NCBI GenBank assembly: GCA_028751875.1
Contig: CM054155.1
Location: forward strand, 343,798 to 407,797
Length of the DNA stretch: 64,000 nucleotides
Reading direction: 5' to 3'
DNA from: Rapana venosa
Taxonomy: Eukaryota; Mollusca; Gastropoda; Neogastropoda; Muricidae
The notes under the pieces were generated by a model. That model made no database searches, was not told where the DNA came from, and saw only the letters and a program-made list of their open reading frames with translations. Shown here piece after piece: positions 1-11,537 of the stretch. The first letter of the stretch is position 1. Each line of letters begins with the position of its first letter. Made by a program: the position numbers and the translations under genes.

Positions 1-425
1 TTATTATTATTTTAATTAAGGCATCCCAGACTGCACTTGGTTAACGACGAATAAACAGCCACCATCTCAACAACTTTCGTCCGAGTTATCTGATTTCTAT
101 CGAGCATAGAACAAACATAATGTGTGTGTGTGTGTGTGTGTGTGTGTTCATTCGTTCTTGTATTAGTCTGTTCACTATAAGTGATATTAGACGGTAATGT
201 GTGTGTGTGTGTTCATTCATTCTTGTATTAACGTCTGTTCACTATAAGAGATATCAGATGGTAATGTGTGTGTAATGTGTGTGTGTGTTCATTCATTCTT
301 GTATTAACATCTGTTCACTATAAGTGATATCAGACGGTAATGTGTGTGTATGTGTGTGTATGTGTGTGTGAGGGTACTGCTTGTATGTGCTTGCATATGT
401 GCACATCCGTACATGAATGTGAGTC
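1..425. repeat. TG-rich tandem repeat
   Basis: A (TG)n tract at about 121-147 is followed by three imperfect copies of a 75-80 bp unit. Each unit contains 'ttcattcttgtattaa', 'ctgttcactataag' and a TG run. No coding signal is seen. It directly precedes a LINE 3' fragment. Confidence 0.8.
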
Positions 426-429
426 TTGT

Positions 430-1510
430 ATATCACAGACATTCAAAACTCGATGACACAGAACAAATTACAGCTAAATGCAGATAAAACCAAAGCCATG
501 CTCGTAGGGACCAAACACAAACTCTCTTCCATTACAACAGCTTCAATAGAACTCAGCAATACATCAGTCCCTCTATCCACTGCTGTGAAGTATCTAGGTG
601 TTGTTATCGACAACACACTCTCTATGAAAAAATTCATCACCCAGACCTGTCAGTCCTGCTACTATCAATTACGGCGTATTAGTGCAATTCAAAAGTACCT
701 GTCCACTGATGCAACAGCCAAACTTGTCACTTCTCTCATTCTTTCACGTCTGGACTATTGCAATTCTCTTTTGTATGGTCTGCCAGCATCATCTATCCAC
801 TCCCTTCAACGTATACAACACTCTGCAGCTCGACTAGTTCTCAGAAAGAAAAAATCTTAGCACAATACCCCTCTCTTGTGATCTCTCCACTGGCTGCCTG
901 TGCCACAGAGAGTAAATTATAAGATAAGTACCCTCTGTTACAAATGTCTCCACAAAACTGCACCCTCCTACCTCTGTGAATGTCTTAACCTGTATACTCC
1001 TTCACGTTCCCTCCGCTCTGCTTCAGATAACTTGTGCCTACGAATACCTAGATTCAACCAATCCACTGTTGGCCGCCGCTCTTTCTCTATTTCGGGTCCA
1101 TCGACCTGGAATGAGCTCCTCTCTCTCTCTTTGCCAGAAACCTAGTTATGACACTTTTAAATCCAGCCTCAAGACACATTTATTTCAAACCTAAGATTTT
1201 CCCCCTCCTGTTTCATATCAGAGCAATCCCACCTTCACTAACCCATGTCCTATCACCCTGCTAAAGTACACGACCTGTGTGAGTGTGTGTGTGTTTGCTT
1301 TTGAAAAACATTTCACTATTGAAATTTTATTTCATAGATTTTGTCTGCAGCGCACCATGTTTGTAATATCTGTTTGTTTAAACTATTGATTATTTATCTT
1401 TGATTGCATGACTGTGTCAGATTAGTTTGAATGCATGCGCTTTGATTTGTCTTTGCAAGATACAGTGCTATATAAGTTCCATTTAGCATTATTATTTATT
1501 ATTATATGGA
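430..1510 (+). mobile_element. CR1/L2-like LINE, 5'-truncated 3' end (LINE-A family)
   Basis: Translation of 426-1200 gives the end of a non-LTR reverse transcriptase and its C-terminal domain, for example [57 protein letters not shown] and a terminal HLFQT. There is a stop and a frame change near 857. The 3' UTR holds a TG tract and ends in a tail containing 'gctatataagttccattt' then ATT repeats (1440-1505). The same 3' end recurs at 15.5, 30.5 and 43.9 kb, which defines the family. The clade call comes from recognised RT motifs only. Confidence 0.85.
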
Positions 1511-3009
1511 ATGCCTGCGTAACTATGTTGCATAAACATGTCACAACCATGTTATTTTCACAGAGGACATAATGTGTTATTTTATATGGTGTTTTCAGTT
1601 CTATTATGACATAACTGTGACTCATTCTTTTATTCTTAAGTGTTTAATCTTCTGCTCGTAACCTAAATGAATTTCTATGTTTGTGATAATAAACCTAGAA
1701 CCTATCTCATCTGAATTAAACTGAACCTCTCCATTGATGATCCTCAGAAACCGTGGAAAATGTTAAATTTGAAAGCCAATGAAACTTTATTGTCAAGTGT
1801 TTCTATAAAAACCTCAGCCATTGACACATATTTAGACTCTGAACATCATATGGCACCCGATCTGTTTGCTTCATTCTATACAGTTCGGTACTTACTGAGG
1901 TCGCCATGTTTGGTATGCACAGACAGCCATGAACCCCAGCACTCGCCAACTGAAATTCAAAATCTGCCTAATTTCTTACTATTGATACCCCATCCACCAT
2001 CACAGCTATGTAAAGAATGATGTTGGCAACATGCAGACAATCACAAAGAAACAATACCTCTCTTCCTCTCTTTTCTTCAGTGCCTTTGTCTTCCCAGACT
2101 CAACTGGCGGGCACACTGGAGCACTGCTTAGTTTATCTTGACAACAGCCTTCTGCGCATGCTCAATCCTGGCGTCAGGGGGGGGGAGGAGGGGGGCGCTC
2201 CTTAGGCTGCACACCAGTATTACAAAATCACTCTTTTCCTTCTGTTTTTCTATATAACTCTTATATTCATACCGCACGTACTAAGCCATCCACAGAAATA
2301 AAAACCACTTTTTGTGAAAGATTAGCCTCTGACTCAAAATTCATGTGATTTTGAACAAATTTGGTAGGTTTGAATTTTTTAAAATTTTTTAGCAAACACT
2401 GTACCCCCTCAGTCCTTTGTCGTCTGCTAGCTTCCTTACCGCAATATGCATGCGCGGGGTCAACGCTGTAGGAATACAGGCAAACCTCATTTGATGGTTA
2501 TTTCCAACTTTTTCGTTACTACTGGTATTGCTCTATGTCCTCAATCCATAAAACAAGTGCACAGTCCATTTTTTCATGCTTAAAAAAATCTGTGAAAATC
2601 ACCAACATTTTTTCCACTCGAACTCTATACCCCCCAAATTAATACAGGTGTGTAGCCTTACATGCCAGAACATGCCATGAACTGAAGGGTCATAACTCCT
2701 AACTGGTTTTTCTTCATTTTCTTTTTCTTTTCTTTTTTTCCATTCGCTTTTCGTCTTTGATTGATAATCTTTATTCTCAAGGGCAACAAATATGCAACGC
2801 AAGGACTATATTTATTCTTCTCTTCAAGGTTGCATAATTTATAGTCAGCTCAAAAACCCAGCCAATCTTTGAAAACTTTTTAAAGACATTGCAGCTTTTA
2901 CTGTTCTATTAGTTTGGTGGTGGGCTGGTGGTGGGTTTGTTTGTTGTTGTTGTTGTTGTTTGTTTGTTTTACCAACTGGCCAGGACTTACGACAATCTCA
3001 ATCATAGTT
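1511..3009. other. intergenic, no gene recognised
   Basis: Short open frames here (such as 1760-2020 and 2017-2205) have no recognisable domain and no coding-like composition. A G-rich run lies near 2177-2196 and a T-rich pyrimidine run near 2705-2745. I see nothing else I can support. Confidence 0.6.
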
Positions 3010-3017
3010 CGGCCAGA

Positions 3018-3182
3018 ACAAGGCACATTATGGAGATTATGTTGTTGATGGCCAGATTCTGCTGTTGATGGCCAGATTATGTTGCCCATGGCCAGATTCT
3101 ATTGTCTATGGCCAAACTGTTGTTGATGGCCAGATTCTATCGTCAATGGCCAGATTCTGTTGTCAATGGACAGATCCTATTG
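3018..3182. repeat. ~20-bp minisatellite
   Basis: About eight imperfect copies of 'gttgttgatggccagattct' occur head to tail. The first copies are degenerate and the block ends at 3182. Not coding. Confidence 0.8.
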
Positions 3183-3226
3183 TCATTTATCATGCAAATG
3201 TTGTAAGGTATTGAGTATGCTTGTGA

Positions 3227-3267
<41 letters not shown>

Positions 3268-4079
3268 AGAGATGGGAGAGAGACAATGACAATGAAAATG
3301 TTTAATTCTTTTATTTCGAGGATAATCAATAAGCATACATGTGCTTTTTTACATGATAATAAAGTAAACCCATTACCCATACACTCACACAGTAAAAACA
3401 AAAACAAACAAAAAACCCACTCCTGCCCACAAAAAAAATCAAAAGAAAGAAAAAACAACAACAAAACAGAGCAAACAAAACAAACACACACAGACACACA
3501 AAAACAAAAAACGAGAGAGAGAGGGAGAGAGAGACAGAGAGACAGAGAGAGACATACTGTGCATGAAAATGTAAGTGGATGAATGAATGTGTTGCAACAT
3601 ACCAAAGTTGTATGGGATGTGTCCCATGCTTTTCTAAGCAACTCTCCTTTGTTTCCAGGACATTTTGATTGTTGACTTGATTGATGATTGTGCTTTACTG
3701 ACTGGTTGTTGATTGCCTCAGGAAGTTTTTTCTTTCTCTTGTGCTACATTTTTACTTTCTGGATAATTCAAATCTACATTAATTTTGAGAATGTGAAGAC
3801 TGGTAGTTATATTATTAATATATTATATACAACAATGTAAAAGAGCATTTGCAACATACATTTCAAGAATCAGTGATTTGTATTTAATATTTTGACTTGT
3901 TATCCCACATCAGTCTTAGTAGCTGTGTGTTTACAACGAAGCTCTAAGTTATGTTTATACAAGGTACATATCATTTTGTATAACCCCGATGTTTTCTACT
4001 CTGGATACAGGGCCTTCTCAGGAAGGACTAAGTGTAGGATACTTAAGTAGTAACAGTTCAGAAACAAGACGACGATATA
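3183..4079. other. low-complexity sequence with a SINE-like 3' scrap
   Basis: A (TG)n tract lies at 3233-3265. Bases 3300-3355 resemble the 3' part of the minus-strand SINE family seen at 20.6 and 15.7 kb ('cttttatttcgaggataat', then 'tgcttttttacat'). A-rich and GA-rich sequence follows to 3555. No gene is seen from 3556 to 4079. Confidence 0.5.
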
Positions 4080-4621
4080 TCATCAATTATGCATAATAAA
4101 GGAACTAGCTTTCATATATTTTGTGTGGCAGAGTCGAGACTCAAATGTTTACTTTCTGATTCAGATATCTACATTGTCAGGTGATGACACTATAATACTA
4201 GATCCAGTGACTGTCAGATCTACCGGTTTGCTTTTATACTGCGTGACTTCCTTGTCATGGAAAAAGCCAACACATCTTGAACAGTTTCATGTAGAATTTA
4301 TATGGATAGAAATCCCCTTTAGACATTGTAAATCGATTATACTTGGTTTCATCTACAGAAACCCAGCTGAAACAACTGACCAGTATGACAACTTTAACTC
4401 AATGATGGATGCCGCAATTCTAGAGTCAAAAAAAAAAAGAGTTCTTATGGGAGATTTCAACATAGATCTGACAGCCCCTGGATCAAAGTGGAATATTAAT
4501 TAATTATGCCATGTATGGTTTACAGCAAGTAATTGATCATCTGACTGGTATTACTAATAATACTAACACCCTCATTGACCACATTTACACTACTTCAAAG
4601 ACCAACATAGTAGAAACATGC
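4080..4621 (+). mobile_element. old LINE, endonuclease fragment (left part of LINE-B)
   Basis: Translation gives the second half of an APE-type endonuclease: IILGFIYRNP, then the catalytic-type segment RVLMGDFNIDL, then VIDHLTGITNNTNTLIDHIY in a shifted frame. The copy is decayed by frameshifts and stops. It breaks off at a (TAA)n tract at 4622, and a matching LINE RT domain in the same orientation resumes near 8661, so I read 4080-4621 and 8661-10075 as one split element. Confidence 0.7.

Positions 4622-4661
<40 letters not shown>
4622..4661. repeat. (TAA)n microsatellite
   Basis: About 13 TAA units mark the junction between the old LINE and the inserted RTE-like LINE. Confidence 0.9.
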
Positions 4662-4662
<1 letters not shown>

Positions 4663-6787
4663 CCGGGTTGAGGCCCGGAATACCAACAACCGACAACCCG
4701 CCTTCCATTGGAGCGTTCCAGGATGGAGGTGGAAACTATGGGACTGGGACGCGATCAAACTCCAGGCTGAGAGGACCATCATTGGTACATGGAACATCCG
4801 TACCTTGCACGCATGTGGGGAGCTCCAAGAACTAACCCATGAACTACGAAGATACGAATGGGACATACTTGGACTGGCCGAAGTCCGTTGGGTCCGATTC
4901 GGCGAAACAACCACAGAAGAAGATCACAAACTATGGTATAGTGGCGACGACTCCAAACACCAACACGGAGTAGGATTTCTTGTCAACAAGAAGAGGACTA
5001 ACAGTGTCATCAGCTGTACCCCAATCTCAAGTAGACTGATCTCCATGCAACAAAACCACACAACATGACCATCATACAAGTCTATGCACCAACATCAGAC
5101 TACGATGATGAAGCAATCAAGTGTTTCTACGAGGATTTGGAGAGCGCCATCAAATCAACTCCAAAGAAGGACTTTCTGGTGATCCAGGGCGACTGGAATG
5201 CCAAGATCGGACCTGACGCTTATGACCAATGGCCAGGGACAATAGGCCGTTTTGGCGTAGACGAAACCAACGATAGAGGTCTCAGACTTTTGGAATTTGC
5301 AAGCAGCCACAATCTTACTGTCGCCAACACCCTATACCCCCACAAGACATCAAGAAGAACGACGTGGCACTCACCAAATGGAAAGACACATAACCAGATT
5401 GACTACATCTTGGCCCCCAAACGATTTAAGTCGAGCATCAACAAAGCCCAGACAAGAATTTTTCCTGGCGCTGATATGGCAGTGACCACGACATGGTACT
5501 CATGACCCTACAGATCAAGCTGAAGACCAAGAACCAGAAGAGAAATCCCCGTTTGCGGTTTCAACATGGAAAAGCTGAAGGACCCCGAAGTCGCTGAATC
5601 TTTAAAGCTGAGATAGGGGGCAGATTTGCAGCATTGAATTTCCTCCAAGATGACATCAACAACCTCACTGAGACCTTCAGCAAGACCATTCAGGAGGACA
5701 GCGCTGGAGATCCTTGGGAAAGAAAGGAAAAAGAACCAACCGTGGGTTACCAACGACATCCTGGACCTGTGCGATCAACGTAGGGAGCTAAAGCCAGAGA
5801 AGACAAAAAACCCAGAAATGGCCGAAGGGTTTTGGGAACAGTCAACAGGTCAATCAAGAAGAGATGGACTGAGGCCATGGGGAACTGGATGTCAGAACAA
5901 TGCTCCAAGGTTGAGAAGGCAATGGCGAAAGGAGACAGCAAGGAGGCGTACCAGACCATCAAGGTACTAACCAAAATCCCAGCAGCCAAAGACCTCCGTA
6001 TTGAAGCCCAAAGAGGGGTCAGTCCTTACAGAGAGCGCCACTATCATGAAGAGATGGACAGAATATTGCAGCGACCTGTACAACTACAAGCTGAAGGCTG
6101 ATCCGAACAAACTTCACGAGCAAGATCCCAGACCATCAGATCCTGAAAGCACACAGGTGCTGGGTAAGAGGTAGAAGAAGCAGTAAGATCCTTGAAAGGA
6201 GGCAAGTCACCAGGGATTGACAACATCCCGGCTGAGCTCATCAGAACGGAGGCCCAGAGATGATCAAGGCATTAACAATCATCTGCCGACGCATCTGGAG
6301 CAGCAAAGAGTGGCCTGAACAGTGGACCCAATCCATCATAGTTCCACTTCCAAAGAAGGGAGACCTGAAGAAGTGCCAAAATTACAGAACAATCAGTCTG
6401 ATAAGTCATCCAAGCAAAGTTATGCTACGCATTGCCTTGAACAGACTGAAACCACAAGCAGAAGAAATCCTATAATAATAATAATAATAATAATGTATGG
6501 AATTTATATAGCGCTGAATCTTGTAAAGCAACAAATGAAAGCGCTCAGATTTCATTTCATACCACTTTAAGTCACGGCAGATTTCTCTCCGTGAAATTCG
6601 GGCTGCTCTCCCTGGGGAGAGCGGGAGAGCGCGTCGCCACAAGCGCAGCGCCACCCTTTTTTTTTCATGTCTGCAACTGTATTTGTTTCCCTATCAGAGT
6701 GGCTTTTTTCTAAGAATTTTGCCAGGGACAACTCTCGTGTTGCCGTGGGTTCTTTTACGTGCGCTAAATAATTACGTGTAACACACG

Positions 6788-6818
<31 letters not shown>

Positions 6819-8199
6819 TAGCGCCCAGACCACCACTCATGGTCTAATGGATGGGGGAAAAGTTTCCGGTCCAAACGGGGTATGAACCGTCGCACACTTC
6901 AGACCCGGGCTTTTCGCTTTCTAGACAGGCGCGTTACCTCTAGACCACCGATCCACATCAGAATCCTATCAGAAGAACAGGCAGGATTCAGACCAGGTCG
7001 AAGCACTGTCGAGCAGATCTTCAACATCAGAATGCTCATAGAGAAGCATCTCCAACATCAACTACAGCTCTACAACAACTTCATTGACTTCAAGAAGGCC
7101 TTCGACCGAGTGTGGCAAGAAGCTCTGTGGCAAGTCATGAGAGACTATAACTTCGACAGGACCTGATTCAAGTCATCCAGGCGCTGTATGACAGCTCCCA
7201 CAGTGCAGTCCTCATGGGTGGAGAAATCGGGAGTTCTTCCGGACTTCAGTTGGAGTTCGACAAGGCTGCCCGCTATCCCCCGTTCTTTTCAACGTGTTCC
7301 TGGAGAACATCATGCAGGAGGCCCTCCTTGACTTCAAGACCACAATCACAATAGGAGGAAGGCCAGTCTGCAATCTTCGATTCGCAGACGATATTGATCT
7401 CATGAGCCGCAGTGAAGAAGAACTCCAGGATCTCACCACCAGACTGGAAACATCAGCCAATGCCCACGGTATGGAGATCAGCATGGAAAAGAGCAAGATC
7501 CTAGTGAACAGTACCACACCGACCACTCCCACCAGCATCAAGATGAGTGGCGAGCACTAGAGGAGGTGGAAAACTTTCAAGTACCTTGGAGCAGTCATCA
7601 CCATAGAAGGTACGAGCACACAAGAGGTGAAGATCAGACTTGCTGTGGCACTCTCCTCCATGACTAAGCTGGCGAAAGTGTGGAGAAACCACAACATCAG
7701 AACCCACACTAAGGTCAGACTCTACAAGGCACTCATCACATCCATTGCCTTGTACAGCTGTGAAGCATGGACACTTACTGCCGATTTAGAACGTCGCATT
7801 CAAGCCTTTGAGATGAAGTGCCTCAGGCGGATCCTGAACATCACCTACAGAGACCGTAAAACCAATGACTACGTCTGGCAACAGATCGAGGCACTGGCTG
7901 GCAAACAAGAACCATTGCTAGATACAGTCAAACGGAGGAAACTGAAATGGTTTGGCCACACAACAAGGCATAACAGCCTGTCAAAGACAGTCCTGCAGGG
8001 AATGGTGGAAGGAGCAAGGAGGCAGGGACGACCACGCAAAAGCTGGATATCCAACATCAAGGAGTGGATCGGCCTCACTGTACCAAACCTCCTGAAAGCA
8101 GCCCAGGACAGAACCATTTGGCGGTCCACTTGCAGCGTCCGTGCGGGTACCCCAACAGTCGTCCCGACCAAGGGATGAAGAATAATAATAATAATAGTA
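4662..8199 (+). mobile_element. RTE-like LINE, nearly full length, broken
   Basis: The element encodes an APE-type endonuclease then a reverse transcriptase. Endonuclease motifs in order: TIIGTWNIRTL (~4780), ILGLAEVRW (~4867), IQVYAPTSD (5073), VIQGDWNAKIG (~5184), NQIDYILAP (~5394). RT motifs: VPLPKKGDLKKCQNYRTISL (~6340), EEQAGFRPGRSTVEQIF (~6970), FIDFKKAFDRVW (~7080), the catalytic box LRFADDIDLM (~7375), and a C-terminal region ending RTGRP-like RRQGRPRKSW (~8020). It ends with AAT repeats at 8180. Several stops and frameshifts make it non-functional, and a SINE (6474-6957) interrupts the RT domain. Known family members carry one long ORF; here it is split into at least six frames. Confidence 0.88.
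6474..6957 (-). mobile_element. tRNA-headed SINE (SINE-I), inside the RTE-like LINE
   Basis: Read on the minus strand, it starts 'ggatcggtggtctagaggta' (A-box-like), has a B-box-like 'ggttcataccccg', then a central block with 'gatgagacgataaaccgagg' and 'cccacggcaacacgagagtt', a poly-pyrimidine/A stretch, and a 3' tail with 'cgctatataaattccatac' and ATT repeats. The LINE frame resumes on both sides (…AEEIL / ILSEEQAGF), and 'aatcctat' is present at both edges as a likely target-site duplication. Copies lie at 19.7, 52.0 and 60.7 kb. Confidence 0.88.
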
Positions 8200-8668
8200 A
8201 AAAAATAATAAATGGAACTTATATAGGGCTATATCTTGCAAAGACAAATCAAAGAAATCGATAGGAAGATCTTTAGTTTTAGAAACATTTATATCCAGGT
8301 ACGCCTCATCACACCAATTGACGAAATCTATGAGGGCTGGACCATGGTTTTGGTCAGATCCAGATAAGAGAGACAAAAGAGCACTGCCATCGGCAAATTT
8401 TACAAGAAAGGAAATTTCACAGCTGCTTCTGCGATCACCTGTGTAAAGAACGTACAGAAGTGGCGAGAGAACACAACCCTGTGGAGAACCCTACAGGTAA
8501 ATCTAACAGATGAAGATATTTGATTGGCAAAAACGTGCTGTGGTCTGTTAGTTAAAAATTCAATCAGCCAACGAACAAGTTGATAGTCTACGTCAAATTT
8601 TGCAAGTATTTTGTGAAGGAGAACATGAGGCTGCATTGTATTGAAAGCTGAACTAAAGTCAGCAAACA
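8183..8668 (-). mobile_element. LINE RT fragment with ATT tail
   Basis: The minus strand encodes FADFSSAFNTMQPHVLLHKI and IEFLTNRPQHVF, an RT palm segment, then after a frame change DFVNWCDEAYLDINVSKTKD. It runs directly into the common 3' tail (8183-8250), so the RT C-terminal part is missing. The fragment lies inside the older plus-strand LINE. Confidence 0.75.
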
Positions 8669-10075
8669 ATATTCTCGACCATGCTCCATTTATTAAGAAA
8701 AGAATAAAACATTTTCTAAAAACTCCATGGTTAACGAAAGAAATCGGAAATGAAATGATTCAAAGAGATTATTTATTAAAATCGAAGCAAAAAGATTAAT
8801 ATAAAAAGCAAAAACAAAGTCAATTCAATGAAGCCAAAATAAAATACATTCAAAATTTGCTGTCTTCATCTCAGAATTCAAAAACAATTTGGAAAGCCAT
8901 TAATTCCCTGACATTCAAGACATCAATAACCAAAAAGTTATAAAAGAAATGTTAGCAGAAAAATTTACCTCTTACTTTGTAAATATTGCTGAATCTCTAA
9001 TATCTAGTGATAGAACAAGTACAAACAAACAGCTAGAACTAAACATTACTGTTCATCAAAAAGCATTTCTTCTGAATTTGTTCATACCCCAATAACAGTA
9101 ACAGAAGTGCTTAACAGCTTACTAAAACTAAAACAGTCAGGTTCAAGAGACCTTGACAAAATCAATAGCATAATATTAGAAATAAGTGCATATGCTATAA
9201 CTGATACTCTAATGTACATATTTAACTTATGCCTTGACAAGAATTACTTCCCATTGAAGTTTAAATGAGCAAAAGAAATACCTTTACACAAATCAGGAGA
9301 CCCAACCAATCCATCTAACTATAGACCAATATCCATACTGTCAGTCCTGTCTAAACCTTTAGACAAACATTCAATTCCATTTACATTCTAATTTTAAAAC
9401 TTATGATCTAATTAATGAAAACCAGTCAGGATTTCGTGAAAACCACTCGTGTCATACTGCCTTAATATAAGTAACTGAGCCATGTCTTTTGAATATCAAT
9501 AACAACAAAATTACAGGAGTCCTTTTTCTCGACTTTGCTAAAGCTTTTGACATTATTAGCCACTCTCTACTCATTAAAAAATTGAAATGTTATAGTATTT
9601 CCAACCAAGCATTAACATATTTAGACTCATTTCTCAGTAATTGTCAACAACTTGTTAAAATTGGACCTAGGAGATAGGCCTTACTACCTGTGAAATATGG
9701 AATGCCACAGGGATCAATATTAAGACCACCTCTTTTCTCTATCTATATCAATGACCTACCTCTGTATATTAATTATTCCGTGTGAAATGTTTGCTGATGA
9801 TACATCAATTCAATGTCACAACAGTGATCTAAACCAGCTTGTGAGTGATATGCAGGGAAATATTGATAAACTTATTAATTGAACAGAACTCAGTCATATG
9901 TTCCTTAATTCAAATAAAACAAAGTGTATGTTTATAACCACTCCCCAAAACAGATGGAAATTGCGTTCTCCATTTGCGCCAATATTTGGACAAAAAAGGG
10001 GAAAAAATTGAAGAAGTAGTTTCACATAAAGTACTAGGTGCAGTAATTGACAATGATTTATCATGGTAGAAAACC
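8661..10075 (+). mobile_element. old LINE, RT domain (right part of LINE-B)
   Basis: Translation across several frames gives IKHFLKTPWLTKEIGNEMIQ (~8705), LTEVLNSLLKLKQSG-like sequence (~9110), NYRPISILSVLSK (~9315), LFLDFAKAFDIISHSLLIKK (~9522), the [13 protein letters not shown] turn (~9698), the catalytic MFADDTSIQCHNSDL (~9789) and VLGAVIDNDLSW (~10030). It is heavily decayed. It ends where a 5'-truncated RTE-like element begins. Confidence 0.8.
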
Positions 10076-11537
10076 ACTCAAGTGCGATTTGATACCCAGC
10101 GACTGAGAGACACCAACGTGAAATCAACAATCTGAGGAACAGATTCCACATCCTGCAGAACATGACAGAACAGCATAACATAGATACGACATGGAAGCAG
10201 ATCTGTAAACTGCACACTGAGTGCAGCAAGGAGAACATCGGTCATCAAAAGACGAAGACCAACAATGACTGGATCCAACAAGAGACCCTCGATGCCATCA
10301 AAAAAAGGAGAAAGACCAAGAAGAGACTTCTGCAAGTAAAGTCTCCACAGCTACGAGAGAGGCAGGAAGAGTTGTACAGAGAGGCACACAGGAAAGTGAA
10401 GAGACTTGCACACCATAACAAGAGAGAAGCCATGGACCAGCTGGCAGCTGAGGCAGAAGAGGCGGCGGCCCAAGGAGAGCAAGGGAGAGTCTACAAGATC
10501 ACCAAGAAAGTACGCAACAAATTTAAGAGGAGTGCTGGGGGACCAATCAGGGACAGACAAGGGAAACTGTTGACAACAGAGAAAGAGCAGAAGAAAGATG
10601 GGTCCTGAACACTTCCAGGAAGTTCTCAACCAACCACCACCTGATGAGACAGCCTAACATCCCAGAAGCTACAAAAGACTTAGACATTGATGTCAACCCC
10701 CCAACAAAGGAAGAGATAGTGGCTGCCATCAAGACCCTCAAGAACAGCAAGTCACCAGGCCAGGACAACCTTGGTGCCGAACTGTTCAAGGCAGATTCTG
10801 AACTAGCAGCTGACATACTACAACCACTGTTCACAGCTGCATGGAAGAAGAAGAAAGTACCTGATGACTGGACCAAGGGAGTGATAGTCAAAATCCCCAA
10901 GAAAGGAACCCTGAGCGACTAAAACAACTGGAGGGGAATCACTCTTTTGTCCGTGCCAAGCAAGATACTGGCCAAGGTCATCATCAGAAGAATATCAGCG
11001 CTGTGGATGATGCACTGAGGAAGGAACAAGCAGGGTTCAATTGTCTAATATCACTTAATGTGAAAAGACGTTAAATTAAAGAAGAAAGAAGAAAGCAGGG
11101 TTCAGGAAGCAACAGGATGTATAGACCAGATATTCACGCTCAGAAACATCATCGATCAGTGCACAGAGTGGCAAAGACAACTGTATGTGAATTTTGTGGA
11201 CTTCGAAAAGACATTTGACAGCATACACAGAGACAGCCTTTGGAGTATCCTTCGACACTATGGCATCCCATCGAAACTGGTACACCTTATCAAGAGCTTC
11301 TAGGACAACTTCAGATGCTCTGTGGGCCCATAGAAACACTGTCTTCGAAGTCAAGACTGGAGTAAGACAAGGATGTGTGATGTCGGCAGTTCTCTTCAAT
11401 CTGGCCATTGATTGGGTGATGAGGAAGATGACAGAAGACACCCCAAAAGGGATTCACTGGAGCCTGTTCTCAACACTAGACGACCTTGACTTTGCAGATG
11501 ACCTGGCGCTGCTGTCCCACACACACCAACAGATCCA
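10076..11537 (+). mobile_element. second RTE-like LINE, left part (5'-truncated)
   Basis: It begins in the linker after the endonuclease (RFDTQRLRDTN, ~10083), then NDWIQQETLDAIKKRRKTKK, KSPGQDNLGAELFK (~10750), VIVKIPKKGTLSD, NNWRGITLLSVPSKILAKVI (~10924), TGVRQGCVMSAVLFNLAIDW (~11358) and LDFADDLALLSHTHQQI (~11485). Stops and frameshifts are present. The element is cut at 11537 by a CR1/L2-like LINE and resumes at 15525 in frame (…HTHQQI / QEKTSRLQTFG). Confidence 0.85.
11042..11095 (+). mobile_element. 54-bp retroposon scrap with target-site duplication
   Basis: A short insert with 'aatgtgaaaagacgttaaat' and an AAG-rich tail sits inside the RT domain. 'aagcagggttca' is present at both edges (about 11029 and 11094), a typical target-site duplication. 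It looks like the 3' end only of a SINE or LINE. Confidence 0.6.

Noticed and set aside
3160..3641. 140- and 152-codon frames across 3160-3641
   Set aside because: Built from TG, A-rich and GA-rich simple sequence, with no conserved domain.
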